Below, piece after piece: positions 56,251 through 64,000 of a stretch of 64,000 nucleotides of DNA. This DNA comes from Candidatus Zymogenaceae bacterium. Lineage in GTDB: Bacteria; Desulfobacterota; Zymogenia; Zymogenales; Zymogenaceae. The translations under genes were made by a program, and so were the position numbers. The notes under the pieces were generated by a model. That model was given only the letters and a program-made list of their open reading frames with translations, did not search any database and was not told the origin of the DNA. Where the stretch lies: assembly GCA_016931225.1 (NCBI GenBank), contig JAFGFE010000020.1:1-64000 (forward strand). Reading direction: 5' to 3'. The stretch's first letter is position 1, and each line of letters starts with the position of its first letter.

Positions 56251-56820
56251 ATGAAAAACAGAATCAGCTACATTGGGGCGATTCTTGCCTTGACGACGGT
56301 CTTCATCTTCGGATCCGCCGTGCTGCAGGTCCGGGCGGCGGATTGTCCGCGAGTCGGTGACGCCGCCCCCGAATTCACCATCGAGACCCTGGACGGAAAG
56401 ACCGTGAGCCTCTCGGATTATCGGGGCAAGGTGGTTTTTCTGAATTTCTGGGCCTCCTGGTGCCCCCCCTGCAAGGCGGAGATGCCCTCCATTGAAAGCC
56501 TGAAAGACAAGATGGCCGGCTGCGACTTTGTGATTCTGGCCGTCAGTGTTGACTCCGGAAACCAGGAAAAGATCGTCAGCAAGGTACAGAACTATATTGA
56601 CGACAACGGCTTCACGTTCGAGGTGCTCATCGACAATGAACAGACACTGGCACGGGACTACGGCGTGACCTCCGTTCCGACCACCTTCATCCTGGATGAA
56701 TCGGGCGAGGTCGTTGAGGTTTCCCGGGGCGCTGAATACTGGGATGATGATGCACGTCTTGTGCAGTTTCGAGACCTCTCGCCCACATGCGGCGGGGAAC
56801 TGTCGGATAAGGAGAAATGA
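56251..56820 (+). CDS. TlpA-like periplasmic thioredoxin
   Basis: A 189-residue secreted thioredoxin. Signal peptide to about residue 30 (ISYIGAILALTTVFIFGSAV ending VRAAD), active site C-P-P-C in WASWCPPCKAEMP near residue 70, cis-Pro loop SVPTTFILD near 144, and extra Cys near residues 32, 91 and 181. Similar all along to the preceding gene, so a tandem duplication, but with a different anchor. Start chosen at 56251 (MKNRISYIG); the frame is open further upstream without a signal. Confidence 0.92.
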   Translation: MKNRISYIGAILALTTVFIFGSAVLQVRAADCPRVGDAAPEFTIETLDGKTVSLSDYRGKVVFLNFWASWCPPCKAEMPSIESLKDKMAGCDFVILAVSVDSGNQEKIVSKVQNYIDDNGFTFEVLIDNEQTLARDYGVTSVPTTFILDESGEVVEVSRGAEYWDDDARLVQFRDLSPTCGGELSDKEK

Positions 56821-56894
56821 TCGTCGGGACTATTGCGGACATCGATGCCCGACCCGCGACGACACGACCCACACACACTGGTCCAGGCTGATGT

Positions 56895-57557
56895 ATGGAA
56901 GAATTCGCCCTTGAGCTGATGCAGACCAACGCGGTGTTTCTGGTCTACGTTATGCTCTTTCTCGGTTCCGGCATCGAATATATCTTTCCCCCGTTCCCGG
57001 GAGACACCGTGCTGTTGTTCGGGGCGTTTCTCTCCGGCCTGGGGGATATCCCCCTCATCTGGACCTTCACCGCCGCAACGGCGGGAAGCTTCCTGGGATC
57101 CATGGGCATCTATGCATTCGGGGTCACCAAGGGGCGTAAGTATTTTCTCAAAAAGAACCTCCGCTTCTTCGACGCCGCCCGGGTCCAGTCTTTGGAAAAC
57201 ATATATCGTCGCAGGGGCGGCGCCATCATTATCGTCAACCGCTTCATCCCCGCGTTTCGAACCTTTTTCTTCATCGCAGCGGGCATCGCTAAAATGCCGC
57301 CGGTCAGGGTAGCCGTCTACAGCTTTATCAGCATACTGCTCTGGAATCTCCTCATCGCCGGTCTCGGATATCGCGCCGGGTCCGACTGGGACGTCCTGAA
57401 GGGATATCTGGATACCTATTCACGGGCCGTGCTGGCGGGGCTGGCGGTCCTCACGCTGGGGTATGTTGTCTACCGGTTGATTCGCAGAAAAAGGGACGCG
57501 AAAAAGTCTGAAAATACCGTGAACTCCGATACAGAACAGGAGAGGAGTCGATCATGA
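56895..57557 (+). CDS. DedA-family membrane protein
   Basis: A 220-residue membrane protein with about five helices. DedA/SNARE-associated motifs: FPPFPGDTVLLFGAFLSG (Pro-rich loop) near residue 33, FLGSMGIYAFGVTKGRKYF, and VNRFIPAFRTFFFIAAG near 118. DedA proteins are proposed undecaprenyl-phosphate or phosphatidyl flippases. The last 20 residues are polar. It overlaps the GalT-like gene by four bases, so the two are coupled. Confidence 0.93.
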   Translation: MEEFALELMQTNAVFLVYVMLFLGSGIEYIFPPFPGDTVLLFGAFLSGLGDIPLIWTFTAATAGSFLGSMGIYAFGVTKGRKYFLKKNLRFFDAARVQSLENIYRRRGGAIIIVNRFIPAFRTFFFIAAGIAKMPPVRVAVYSFISILLWNLLIAGLGYRAGSDWDVLKGYLDTYSRAVLAGLAVLTLGYVVYRLIRRKRDAKKSENTVNSDTEQERSRS

Positions 57558-58570
57558 AATTTGTCTCCGTCAAGAGGGACGCCGTCTTTCACGATCCCTT
57601 TAACGAATTCAAGAAGACCTCCCGCACAACCGACATCCGCATAGATCCCCTCACGGGAAAGACCAGCCGCATTATCTATTTCCCGGTGACTCTGCCGCCG
57701 CCGCCCGATCCCACGCCCTTGGCCGAAGCCACTCAACCCTTTTGCCCCTTCTGCAAGCCGGGTGTCTATGAAAAGACGCCCCGGTTTCCCGAAGAGATCG
57801 TACCCGAGGGCCGCATCGAGCGGGGGGATTCACTCCTCTTCCCCAACGCCTTCCCCTATGACGCCCACAGCGCCGTGGCGGTGGTGGGGGACGATCATTA
57901 TACCCCCATAGACGCCTTCCGGCCCGAAACCCTGACCAATGCCTTTGCTGCGTCCGTCGACTATATCAGACATGTCGCCGAATACGAAGATTCGGCCGTC
58001 TATCACTCCATCAGTATGAATTACATGCCCACCGCCGGAGGGAGCATCATCCACCCCCACATCCAGGTGATCGCCGGAGATATCCCCACCACCTACCAGC
58101 GGGAGTTCACCCTGGCCGCGCGGAAGTACCGGGAGGAGGAGGGCGCCTTCTTCTTCGACGATCTGGTCAGACTGGAGAAGGAGGCGGGGGTGCGCTTCAT
58201 CGACGCGGGAGACGGCGTCACGTGGCTGTCATCCTTCGCGCCCAAGGGCATCGCCGAATTCCTGGCGGTGTTCGAATCAAAAGAGCCCCTGATATCCCTC
58301 GACTCCAATGCCATGGTGGCCTTCTGCCGGGGGGTGACCCGTATCCTCGCCTATCTCGGCTCCCGCAACTTCGCCTCGTTCAACCTGGCCCTCTATTCGG
58401 CGATCAATCAGGATTCACCCTACCCCACCCATGCCCGGGTGGTGCCCCGCACAACACTGCCGCCCATGGGCGCCAGCGATATCAACTACCTGGAGCTGCT
58501 GCACGACGAGGTGCTGACCATCATCACGCCCGAAGACGCCGCCGCCGAGGTGAAGGGCTTTTTCTCCTGA
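57554..58570 (+). CDS. GalT-like galactose-1-phosphate uridylyltransferase family protein
   Basis: A 338-residue HIT-superfamily nucleotidyltransferase. The active-site triplet is IIHPHIQVI (H-P-H-x-Q) near residue 163, with a Zn-like CPFC at 57-60. The order matches GalT, but the sequence around the sugar site is divergent and members of this clade have other transfer partners (for example adenylyl- or phosphorylase types). Coupled to DedA by overlap; the pair could act in lipid-linked sugar or nucleotide-sugar handling, which is a guess from context. Confidence 0.82.
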   Translation: MKFVSVKRDAVFHDPFNEFKKTSRTTDIRIDPLTGKTSRIIYFPVTLPPPPDPTPLAEATQPFCPFCKPGVYEKTPRFPEEIVPEGRIERGDSLLFPNAFPYDAHSAVAVVGDDHYTPIDAFRPETLTNAFAASVDYIRHVAEYEDSAVYHSISMNYMPTAGGSIIHPHIQVIAGDIPTTYQREFTLAARKYREEEGAFFFDDLVRLEKEAGVRFIDAGDGVTWLSSFAPKGIAEFLAVFESKEPLISLDSNAMVAFCRGVTRILAYLGSRNFASFNLALYSAINQDSPYPTHARVVPRTTLPPMGASDINYLELLHDEVLTIITPEDAAAEVKGFFS

Positions 58571-58752
58571 TATAAAAGGCGTCTCGGGGGGATACGCCGC
58601 ACCGGTGTATCTCTGGATGCCGGCGGGTACGGTCCTTACCGCCCCTGTTGGATTCGCCCGGTTCGCCCCGGTATTTCTCTTGAAACTCCTGTTTGGCTTT
58701 TTGACGATCGAGGAGATTTCGGCACTCACGGGACGTTGATAGCTTCATACGA

Positions 58753-58789
58753 ACGGCCGACCCCCACTACGGGGATCGGCCGTTTTTTT
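58753..58789 (+). terminator. Intrinsic terminator of the TlpA-DedA-GalT unit
   Basis: ACGGCCGAcCCCC-actac-GGGGaTCGGCCGT followed by a run of seven T residues, a very stable stem with one mismatch. About 180 bases past the GalT-like stop. Confidence 0.88.
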
Positions 58790-58808
58790 ACGCGACCTCT
58801 CTCTCGAT

Positions 58809-59681
58809 CTACATCGGATTTTCCCTGGCCCGCTCGATGAGACTGTCAATGTCGTCCCCCGTGGCGTACTGGCTGGATCCGGTGATGACCGTGAATCGCT
58901 CGGGCAACACCAGTCCGGAATCATCTCTGATAATCCGTTCGAGTTTTTCGGCGACCATTGTGGTGTCGCCCTCATTCGCATTGGGCAGCAGCATCAGAAA
59001 CTCCACAGGCCCCAGCCGCCCGGATACGTCGCCCCTGCGGGTGTTCATTCGAATAAGATATCCGATTCTCTGGATGACCTCTTGCAGCTTCTTGTCCCCG
59101 AATCTCTTTCTGATCTTGTCGCTGTTTTGAAGGACAACCATCACCACGCCCAGGGGTGCATCGTAGCGCCTCGAATTTTCCAGCTTTACCTCGAAGAACT
59201 CCAGGATTTTTTCCCGGGTGTAGAGGCCGGTCAGGATATCCACCGGAATGATGCGCTGAATATCCCGCTTGAGCTCTTCGCTTTCCAGTCTCGGTCGATC
59301 GTCACTCATCACCTCCACAAGTCCGATCATCCTTCCCTCTGCATCTTTCGCCGGCAGCACCCGCACCATGACCGGGATGACATCGCCGTTCTTCCCTCGG
59401 AAGTAGAGATGTTCGTTATATATCTCCCCAGTGGTGAGGACATGATCCAGCGGACATGCGGTATCACAGAGACGCTTCCCGGACTTGTCGGTATGTTCCT
59501 CCGTAAAGTCACCGCAAAAACGGCCTAGAATGTCTTCGGAGACACATCCGGTCAACCGCTCGCCGAAGGGATTGATATACAGGATTCTTTTATCGCAATC
59601 GAGAAAGCGCACACTTTCCCTGAGATCGTCGACCAGCGTCGAGAAAAAGGTCCTGTCCATGTTTTTATCGTCCCGTTTCAT
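58809..59681 (-). CDS. PAS-GGDEF-like protein with degenerate active site
   Basis: A 290-residue cytoplasmic protein. Residues 12-118 form a PAS domain with extra Cys (TGCVSEDILGRFCGDF, CDTACPLDH); residues about 135-285 form a GGDEF fold (IPVDILTGLYTREKILEFF, VVMVVLQNSDKIRKRFGD). The signature G-G-D-E-F is replaced by G-P-V-E-F in RLGPVEFLM, and the metal-binding Asp equivalent is Gln/Asn (LQNSD), so cyclase activity is unlikely. It may still bind nucleotide or act by contact. Start at 59681 (MKRDDKNMD) with GGGAG ten bases upstream; TTG at 59699 is possible. It follows the COG3044-type ATPase by 18 bases, so is cotranscribed. Confidence 0.85.
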   Translation of the reverse strand: MKRDDKNMDRTFFSTLVDDLRESVRFLDCDKRILYINPFGERLTGCVSEDILGRFCGDFTEEHTDKSGKRLCDTACPLDHVLTTGEIYNEHLYFRGKNGDVIPVMVRVLPAKDAEGRMIGLVEVMSDDRPRLESEELKRDIQRIIPVDILTGLYTREKILEFFEVKLENSRRYDAPLGVVMVVLQNSDKIRKRFGDKKLQEVIQRIGYLIRMNTRRGDVSGRLGPVEFLMLLPNANEGDTTMVAEKLERIIRDDSGLVLPERFTVITGSSQYATGDDIDSLIERARENPM

Positions 59682-59699
59682 GAGGCGCAACTCCCGCAA

Positions 59700-61406
59700 T
59701 TATTTCACAGAGAGGGTTCTCATCCTGTTGATGGCGCCGGCCACTTCGAATATCCTGGGTTGTGCCAGATTCCCCGTTCGATAGGGCGTCAGGTCGTCCA
59801 ACCCTCTCTCTTCCATGTCCCGGTATACCTCCCGGACTCCTTCGGACAGCTTCAAGCCGCGGGTGGCGTAGCGGGTGGCGTAGCGATGAATGATGTTTCC
59901 GATGGCCCGGGTCTGGCTCTCGTCCACAAGCTGGGACAACCCCGATAGGTCGATGTCCTCCCGCCCGTAGAGAATTTTATACAATCCCTTTGCGTCTATC
60001 TTCACATCCCGCTTGCCCCGGCTCGGATCGAAGCCGTCGGGCACCGGGGTGCGCTGTGTGATCTCACCGAAGGCCTCACCCCCCTCATCGGTCCGGGCGG
60101 CCCTGTGTCTTGCAGCCACCTCCGCCGCCCGGTCGGTGACATCTTCGGGCAGATAGTTCTCCATGGCGATGACCGTATCGGCCACATCGAAGTAGTCCCC
60201 GCTCCCTCCCATTACCAGGACCGTGGAGACACCAAAGTCGCTGTGGAGCTTTTTGACTTTATCGACAAACGGCGTGATGGGCTCCTTCTCCTTGCTGATG
60301 AGCTCCTGCATCCGCTCGTCCCGGATCATGAAGTTTGTGGCAGAGGTGTCCTCGTCAATCAGAAGCACCCTCGCCCCCATTTCCAATGATTCGATGATAT
60401 TGGCGGCCTGGGACGTGGAGCCGCTGGCGTTGTCGGTGGAGAATGCGCTCGTATCCCTCCCGTAGGGAAGATTGGTGATGAACGGGCTGATGTTCACTCG
60501 CTCGATGTACCGCCCGTCCTCGGCCCGAATCTTGACCGCCCCGGGATCCGTCACCACAAGCTCCCTGCCGTCTCCGGGAACATGGGGATACACCCCCCGC
60601 TCCAGCGCCACAAGGAGGGTTGACTTGCCGTGAAATCCCCCCCCCACAATCAGCGTCACCCCCCGGGGGATGCCCATACCGATGACACTCCCCCGGTGGG
60701 GGAGGTCCACCGAGACCCTGAGGGACTCGGGGGATTGAAAGGGGATCGCGCCGCTCGTCAGGGGGCGGTCGTCCACGCCGCTTCGCCGGGGGAGGATGGA
60801 GCCGTTCCCCACGAAGGCGACCAACCCCATCTCCCCGAGGCGCTCTCTGAGGACTTCCTGGTCCTCAACGGCGTCGACGTGTTCCCGAAACGCCCGCTCA
60901 TCGACGGGGCCCACCCGCAAGGACGCCTCCACCACCCGGGGGATCTCCTCGAAAAATATCGACAGCGCCTCGTTTCCCAGGATCGTCCTTCCCGCGGCGG
61001 GAAGGCCCACCACGAAACGCACCTGGACGGAGTCTTCATCTATGACACAGGAGTTTCTCGGCAGCACCTCCTGCCCTGGCCGATCGATGCCCACCAGACC
61101 GCTCTTTCCCATTCCCCTGCCGCCCCGGACGATCCGCTTTGCGGCGTCGGAGAAGCATCTGGTCAAAAAATCGGCCGCGGCCGTCACACGAATCCGGTTC
61201 GAAAACAGATCCTGTGAAAACCGGGTGGCCTGTCGCTTTGTAATCACGCACACGCGGGAGGGCGCGGCGAAGGGATCGCCCTGGACATGGTCGACGGCCA
61301 GGACATATCCCCCAAAATCGTATACGCCGAAAATGTCCTTGTACGCCTTGTAGCCCTTTCGGTCGATGCGCTTCAGCGTTCGAGACAGGTCGTCCTTTTG
61401 TTTCAC
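59700..61406 (-). CDS. ABC_ATPase-domain protein (COG3044 type)
   Basis: A 568-residue soluble ATPase of the family called predicted ATPase of the ABC class (COG3044). Seen: MGIPRGVTLIVGGGFHGKS (Walker A) near residue 251, ASGSTSQAANI (signature-like) near 334, LLIDEDTSATNF (Walker B) near 352, MGGSGDYFDVADT and VDESQTRAIGNI towards the end. The N-terminal 240 residues hold the family-specific fold. Bacterial members have no settled function; related eukaryotic proteins bind RNA. Start: GTG at 61406 (context AACAAAAGG) has a GGAG 11 bases upstream; a TTG at 61436 gives 578 residues. Confidence 0.85.
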   Translation of the reverse strand: MKQKDDLSRTLKRIDRKGYKAYKDIFGVYDFGGYVLAVDHVQGDPFAAPSRVCVITKRQATRFSQDLFSNRIRVTAAADFLTRCFSDAAKRIVRGGRGMGKSGLVGIDRPGQEVLPRNSCVIDEDSVQVRFVVGLPAAGRTILGNEALSIFFEEIPRVVEASLRVGPVDERAFREHVDAVEDQEVLRERLGEMGLVAFVGNGSILPRRSGVDDRPLTSGAIPFQSPESLRVSVDLPHRGSVIGMGIPRGVTLIVGGGFHGKSTLLVALERGVYPHVPGDGRELVVTDPGAVKIRAEDGRYIERVNISPFITNLPYGRDTSAFSTDNASGSTSQAANIIESLEMGARVLLIDEDTSATNFMIRDERMQELISKEKEPITPFVDKVKKLHSDFGVSTVLVMGGSGDYFDVADTVIAMENYLPEDVTDRAAEVAARHRAARTDEGGEAFGEITQRTPVPDGFDPSRGKRDVKIDAKGLYKILYGREDIDLSGLSQLVDESQTRAIGNIIHRYATRYATRGLKLSEGVREVYRDMEERGLDDLTPYRTGNLAQPRIFEVAGAINRMRTLSVK

Positions 61407-61508
61407 CAGATTTTTTTCTCCGGTCCCCTGTTGCAAAATACCCTAATTTTACGATATGATACCATTTTAAATCCGGTGATGACAACCCTTTATTCCAAAC
61501 GAAAAAAC

Positions 61509-62243
61509 ATGAATACGGCGGAACGTATTATAAAGGCGCTCTCTTCCCGGGCTGTGAACGATGAGATCACAGATATCACCATCGGGAGGATATATGCGGC
61601 GGTGACGCTGAAATCGGGCGGCTTCGGCGTCGCCCATCTCGAGGGCGCCCACGGCACGCACCGGGCGTCCCCGCAACCCGATGCCGAAAATGGGGTAGGA
61701 GACCTGACCGATATGCTCTTTCGCCTGGGGGATGCAAAACCCCTCGCGTCCGCCCTGGGGTGCGCCGCGGCGGCGGCTTTGGCGGCAGCGGACATCGGCC
61801 CCCTCCCCGAGGGCGACGTGCTCGATCGGCTGGCGGTCTCCGACGGGGACCGGGTGGTGATGGTGGGGGGATTCCCGATTGAGGAGGCACTCCGGGAGCG
61901 GGGGGCCGCCCTCTCGGTATACGATCGGAGCCGGGGACTCGGAGACATGGACGAGCTCCCGACAAAACTCCACGATGCCGATCTGGTCATTGTCACCGCC
62001 ACGGCGATCATCAACAACACCATCGATGACATTCTAAAACAAATCCGCCGCGCCAGAGAAACGGTGATCCTGGGGCCGTCCACCATTCTCGCGCCCGAGG
62101 CGTTCCGATACACCCCCGTCACCCGACTTTTCGGGGTCGTTTTCCGGGACGCATCCGCCTCCAGGCAGGCCATAGCCGACGGGGGGGGGACCAGGTCCTT
62201 CATTCGGTACGCGAAAAAGGTGGAGGCCGCCGTTCCCGGATAA
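61509..62243 (+). CDS. DUF364-domain protein
   Basis: A 244-residue protein of the DUF364 family, which is linked to heavy-metal chelation in annotations. Seen: GGFGVAHLEGAHG near residue 40, SALGCAAAAALAAAD near 83, DGDRVVMVGGFP near 112 and DADLVIVTATAIINNTIDDIL near 155. The start at 61509 (MNTAERIIKA) is chosen over the ATG at 61479. Divergent from the COG3044-type ATPase; the two share a 102-base gap. Function not settled. Confidence 0.8.
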   Translation: MNTAERIIKALSSRAVNDEITDITIGRIYAAVTLKSGGFGVAHLEGAHGTHRASPQPDAENGVGDLTDMLFRLGDAKPLASALGCAAAAALAAADIGPLPEGDVLDRLAVSDGDRVVMVGGFPIEEALRERGAALSVYDRSRGLGDMDELPTKLHDADLVIVTATAIINNTIDDILKQIRRARETVILGPSTILAPEAFRYTPVTRLFGVVFRDASASRQAIADGGGTRSFIRYAKKVEAAVPG

Positions 62244-62385
62244 AGAAACCGACAGGACTTTTGAGGGACGCGCCGACCGGCGACGTCTCAATACCACCGA
62301 TACTCAAGAAAGGAAGAGACGGGCACCCCGGCGAGGGCCGCCGCGTTCGGGACGCCGACGCCGATTCCACGATAGGAGATGTTTA

Positions 62386-62880
62386 ATGCTGACCATCCGA
62401 CCGGCGCGTCCGGACGACGCCGAAACCATCATCGAACTAATCAGGGAACTCGCCGAATATGTAAAGGATACGGACACAATCGATATCACGACTGAAGATA
62501 TCATCCGATACGGCTTCGAAGATAATCCGATTTTTCATTGCCTGATATGCCTAAAAAACGACGTTCCGACGGGATTCGCACTCTACTTCTACACCTTCTC
62601 CCCGTTAAAGGGAAAACCGGTGATATTTCTGGAGTGTTTCTACATCTGTCCCGAGTACCGCCGACAGGGCATCGGTAGGGCACTGATGACCCGGATGGCC
62701 GAAACCGCACTACGGGACGGATGCGTCTGTTTCGAGTGGATCGTCCCGGACTGGAACACGCCGGCCATTGATTTTTACCGGTCCCTAGGGGGATATCACC
62801 TCCCCGGAATGGTGCCCTACCGCATGGATTCCGGGGATATAACGGCTCTCGTAAAAAGGAGCGAATCCGATAAAAAGTAG
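62386..62880 (+). CDS. GNAT acetyltransferase, copy 1
   Basis: A 164-residue N-acetyltransferase of the diamine/thialysine N-acetyltransferase type. Opening MLTIRPARPDDAETIIEL, the CoA site YRRQGIGRALMTRMAE near residue 88 (R/Q-x-x-G-x-G/A) and the C-terminal DFYRSLGGYHLPG. FEWIVPDWNTPAIDFY is the SSAT-like segment. AGGAG lies six to seven bases before the ATG. Very similar to the next gene. Confidence 0.93.
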   Translation: MLTIRPARPDDAETIIELIRELAEYVKDTDTIDITTEDIIRYGFEDNPIFHCLICLKNDVPTGFALYFYTFSPLKGKPVIFLECFYICPEYRRQGIGRALMTRMAETALRDGCVCFEWIVPDWNTPAIDFYRSLGGYHLPGMVPYRMDSGDITALVKRSESDKK

Positions 62881-62954
62881 TCGAGCAACGGCTCCATTAT
62901 GTTTGCGGGAATTCGATACATCCGTCATACCTATTCCATAACGGGAGTAACACC

Positions 62955-63449
62955 ATGCTGACCATCCGACCGGCGCGTCCGGACGACGCTGAAACCATCA
63001 TCGAGCTGATCAGGGGGCTCGCCGAATACGAGAAGGAACCAGACGCAGTCAGGACTTCCACGGAAGATATCATCCGATACGGCTTCGGAGAGAAGCCTGT
63101 ATTTCACTGCCTGATGTGCCTGTGGAACGACGTCCCGGCGGGATTCGCTCTCTATTTTTATACCTACTCCACATGGGAGGGGAAACCGGGGCTATTTCTG
63201 GAGGACATTTTCATTCGTCCCGAGTATCGACGACACGGCATCGGCAAGGCGATAATGATCCGACTGGCGGAAATCGCCGTGCGGGAGGGATGCGCCCGGT
63301 TTGAGTGGAACGTCCTGGACTGGAATACGCCGGCCATCAGGTTCTACGAGTCCCTGGGAGGATATCACCTCTCCGAATGGCTCCCCTACCGCATGAACCC
63401 CGAGGATGTGAAAGCCCTTGCAGAAAAGGCCGGTCCCGACAGTAAGTAA
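62955..63449 (+). CDS. GNAT acetyltransferase, copy 2
   Basis: A 164-residue paralogue of the preceding gene: same length, same opening, CoA site YRRHGIGKAIMIRLAE near residue 88 and FEWNVLDWNTPAIRFY. The first 35 bases of the two genes are identical and most changes are in the middle. The catalytic Tyr near residue 135 (RFYESLG) is kept. GGGAG precedes the ATG by about nine bases. Recent tandem duplication; polyamine, thialysine or amino-sugar substrates are possible. Confidence 0.93.
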   Translation: MLTIRPARPDDAETIIELIRGLAEYEKEPDAVRTSTEDIIRYGFGEKPVFHCLMCLWNDVPAGFALYFYTYSTWEGKPGLFLEDIFIRPEYRRHGIGKAIMIRLAEIAVREGCARFEWNVLDWNTPAIRFYESLGGYHLSEWLPYRMNPEDVKALAEKAGPDSK

Positions 63450-63533
63450 CCGGGGAACGCACCTCCATTCTGCTTGTGGAACCCCAATAAATCCGATATA
63501 ATAAGTGGCGGTTTTTCCAGCTCATCCGCCGCG

Positions 63534-63547
63534 GCCGATCGATCGGC
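63534..63547. repeat. 14-bp perfect palindrome upstream of the last gene
   Basis: GCCGATCGATCGGC, in the 126-base gap between the GNAT gene and the final gene, 28 bases before the ATG. Possible operator or a small hairpin; no T-run. Confidence 0.45.
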
Positions 63548-63575
63548 GGGGGAATCGCCTCTATCCGGAGATGCT

Positions 63576-64000
63576 ATGGAACTCAACTATTTCAAGCTCG
63601 CGTGGTGGTTCCTGAAATATCGCCTGCTCTATCCCCTGTTCAAAAGCAGATCGATGTACTTCTCTGAGCCGAACGTGATCTACGGCCTGACCGATCACCC
63701 CATGGATAGGAACGGAGCGCCGGTAAACGACATCTTCTCACTGCCCCGAAAGCTCTTTTCCCGCACCCCCCGATCAGTCTTGAATGTATACCTCTTGGAC
63801 AAGGAGAAAAATTCGTTTCTCTTCCGGGCCAGGGCGTATAATATCTTCAACCGAAAGCTGGGCGTCTGGCACGTTGAATACAACACGGGGCCGGATGAAA
63901 AATATACCGAATGCGCCCTGCGCATCGACCTCTTGACTCCAGATTCGTATCGCCTGCGCCTGGCCCAGGGCCGACAGGTACCCGCGCACAACACCCCCAT
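63576..64000 (+). CDS. Partial gene at the right edge, possible glycoside hydrolase 31 N-terminus
   Basis: ATG at 63576 with GGAG five bases upstream opens a frame of 141 codons that runs off the window without a stop. It begins MELNYFKLAWWFLKYRLLYP and continues with SMYFSEPNVIYGLTDHPMDR, then a beta-rich part (VLNVYLLDKEKNSFLFRARA, LGVWHVEYNT) and DSYRLRLAQGRQVPAHNTPM. The last part resembles the N-terminal domain of family 31 alpha-glucosidase/xylosidase proteins (R-x-R-x-x-x-G-x-x-V-P-x-x-N-T-P-M). The assignment is tentative; the catalytic domain is outside the window. Confidence 0.65.
   Translation, partial: MELNYFKLAWWFLKYRLLYPLFKSRSMYFSEPNVIYGLTDHPMDRNGAPVNDIFSLPRKLFSRTPRSVLNVYLLDKEKNSFLFRARAYNIFNRKLGVWHVEYNTGPDEKYTECALRIDLLTPDSYRLRLAQGRQVPAHNTP

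Overview
The window reads as chromosomal DNA of a G+C-rich, Gram-negative bacterium, most likely of the Desulfobacterota (old Deltaproteobacteria) type. This placement is inferred from gene content, not phylogeny: a RecG with a long N-terminal extension, an argB-argD-argF-argG-argH-lipoprotein-lysA-dapF-dapA block next to xerC-hslV-hslU, a PxxKW cysteine-rich protein, a DUF1858 protein, paired acyl-CoA ligases, a CoA-binding acyl-CoA synthetase alpha subunit, PAS-rich hybrid kinases and TlpA-type periplasmic thioredoxins. No rRNA, tRNA, CRISPR array, transposase or phage structural gene was recognised.

Region by region. 0-4.9 kb: a minus-strand glycan or glycolipid operon (wecB, glycosyltransferase, methyltransferase, alpha/beta hydrolase) and a divergent metallo-beta-lactamase-fold hydrolase. 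5-11 kb: a four-gene minus-strand operon with a complete ketosynthase, a ketosynthase-like chain-length-factor protein that has lost all three catalytic residues, and two paralogous AMP-forming acyl-CoA ligases. 11-15.1 kb: a small accessory stretch with a SieB-like membrane protein, an RRM RNA-binding protein behind a strong promoter and a long structured leader, two related TPR proteins, and between them an AT-rich HEPN-like gene. A 54-bp copy of the 3' end of recG lies at 14.1 kb. 15-20 kb: recG, then an ABC ATPase, a TonB-like protein and a DtxR/MntR-type regulator. 20.6-23.4 kb: an acyl-CoA synthetase (NDP-forming) alpha subunit with a DUF362 protein. 23.8-31.4 kb: small and membrane proteins, two cysteine-rich proteins, RlmD, FtsH and a broken cytochrome c-like remnant.

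31.5-41 kb is the amino-acid block: argB, argD, argF, argG and argH for arginine, then a lipoprotein, lysA, dapF and dapA for lysine/diaminopimelate, all on the minus strand with very short gaps. 41-54 kb: a five-PAS hybrid kinase and a PlsC-like acyltransferase (plus strand), xerC-hslV-hslU (minus), an RND/MMPL exporter and a second hybrid kinase. 54-64 kb: a DUF1858 protein, LarE, two TlpA-like thioredoxins, DedA, a GalT-like nucleotidyltransferase, a GGDEF-like protein with a degenerate active site, a COG3044-type ATPase, a DUF364 protein, two tandem GNAT acetyltransferases and the start of a gene that runs off the right edge.

The most promising candidate for an undescribed system is the ketosynthase / inactive ketosynthase / two-ligase operon at 5.3-11 kb. 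Second is the accessory stretch beside recG with its duplicated recG end and HEPN-like gene. Start codons were moved inward from the longest open frame where a ribosome-binding site, family N-terminus or neighbouring gene supported it.
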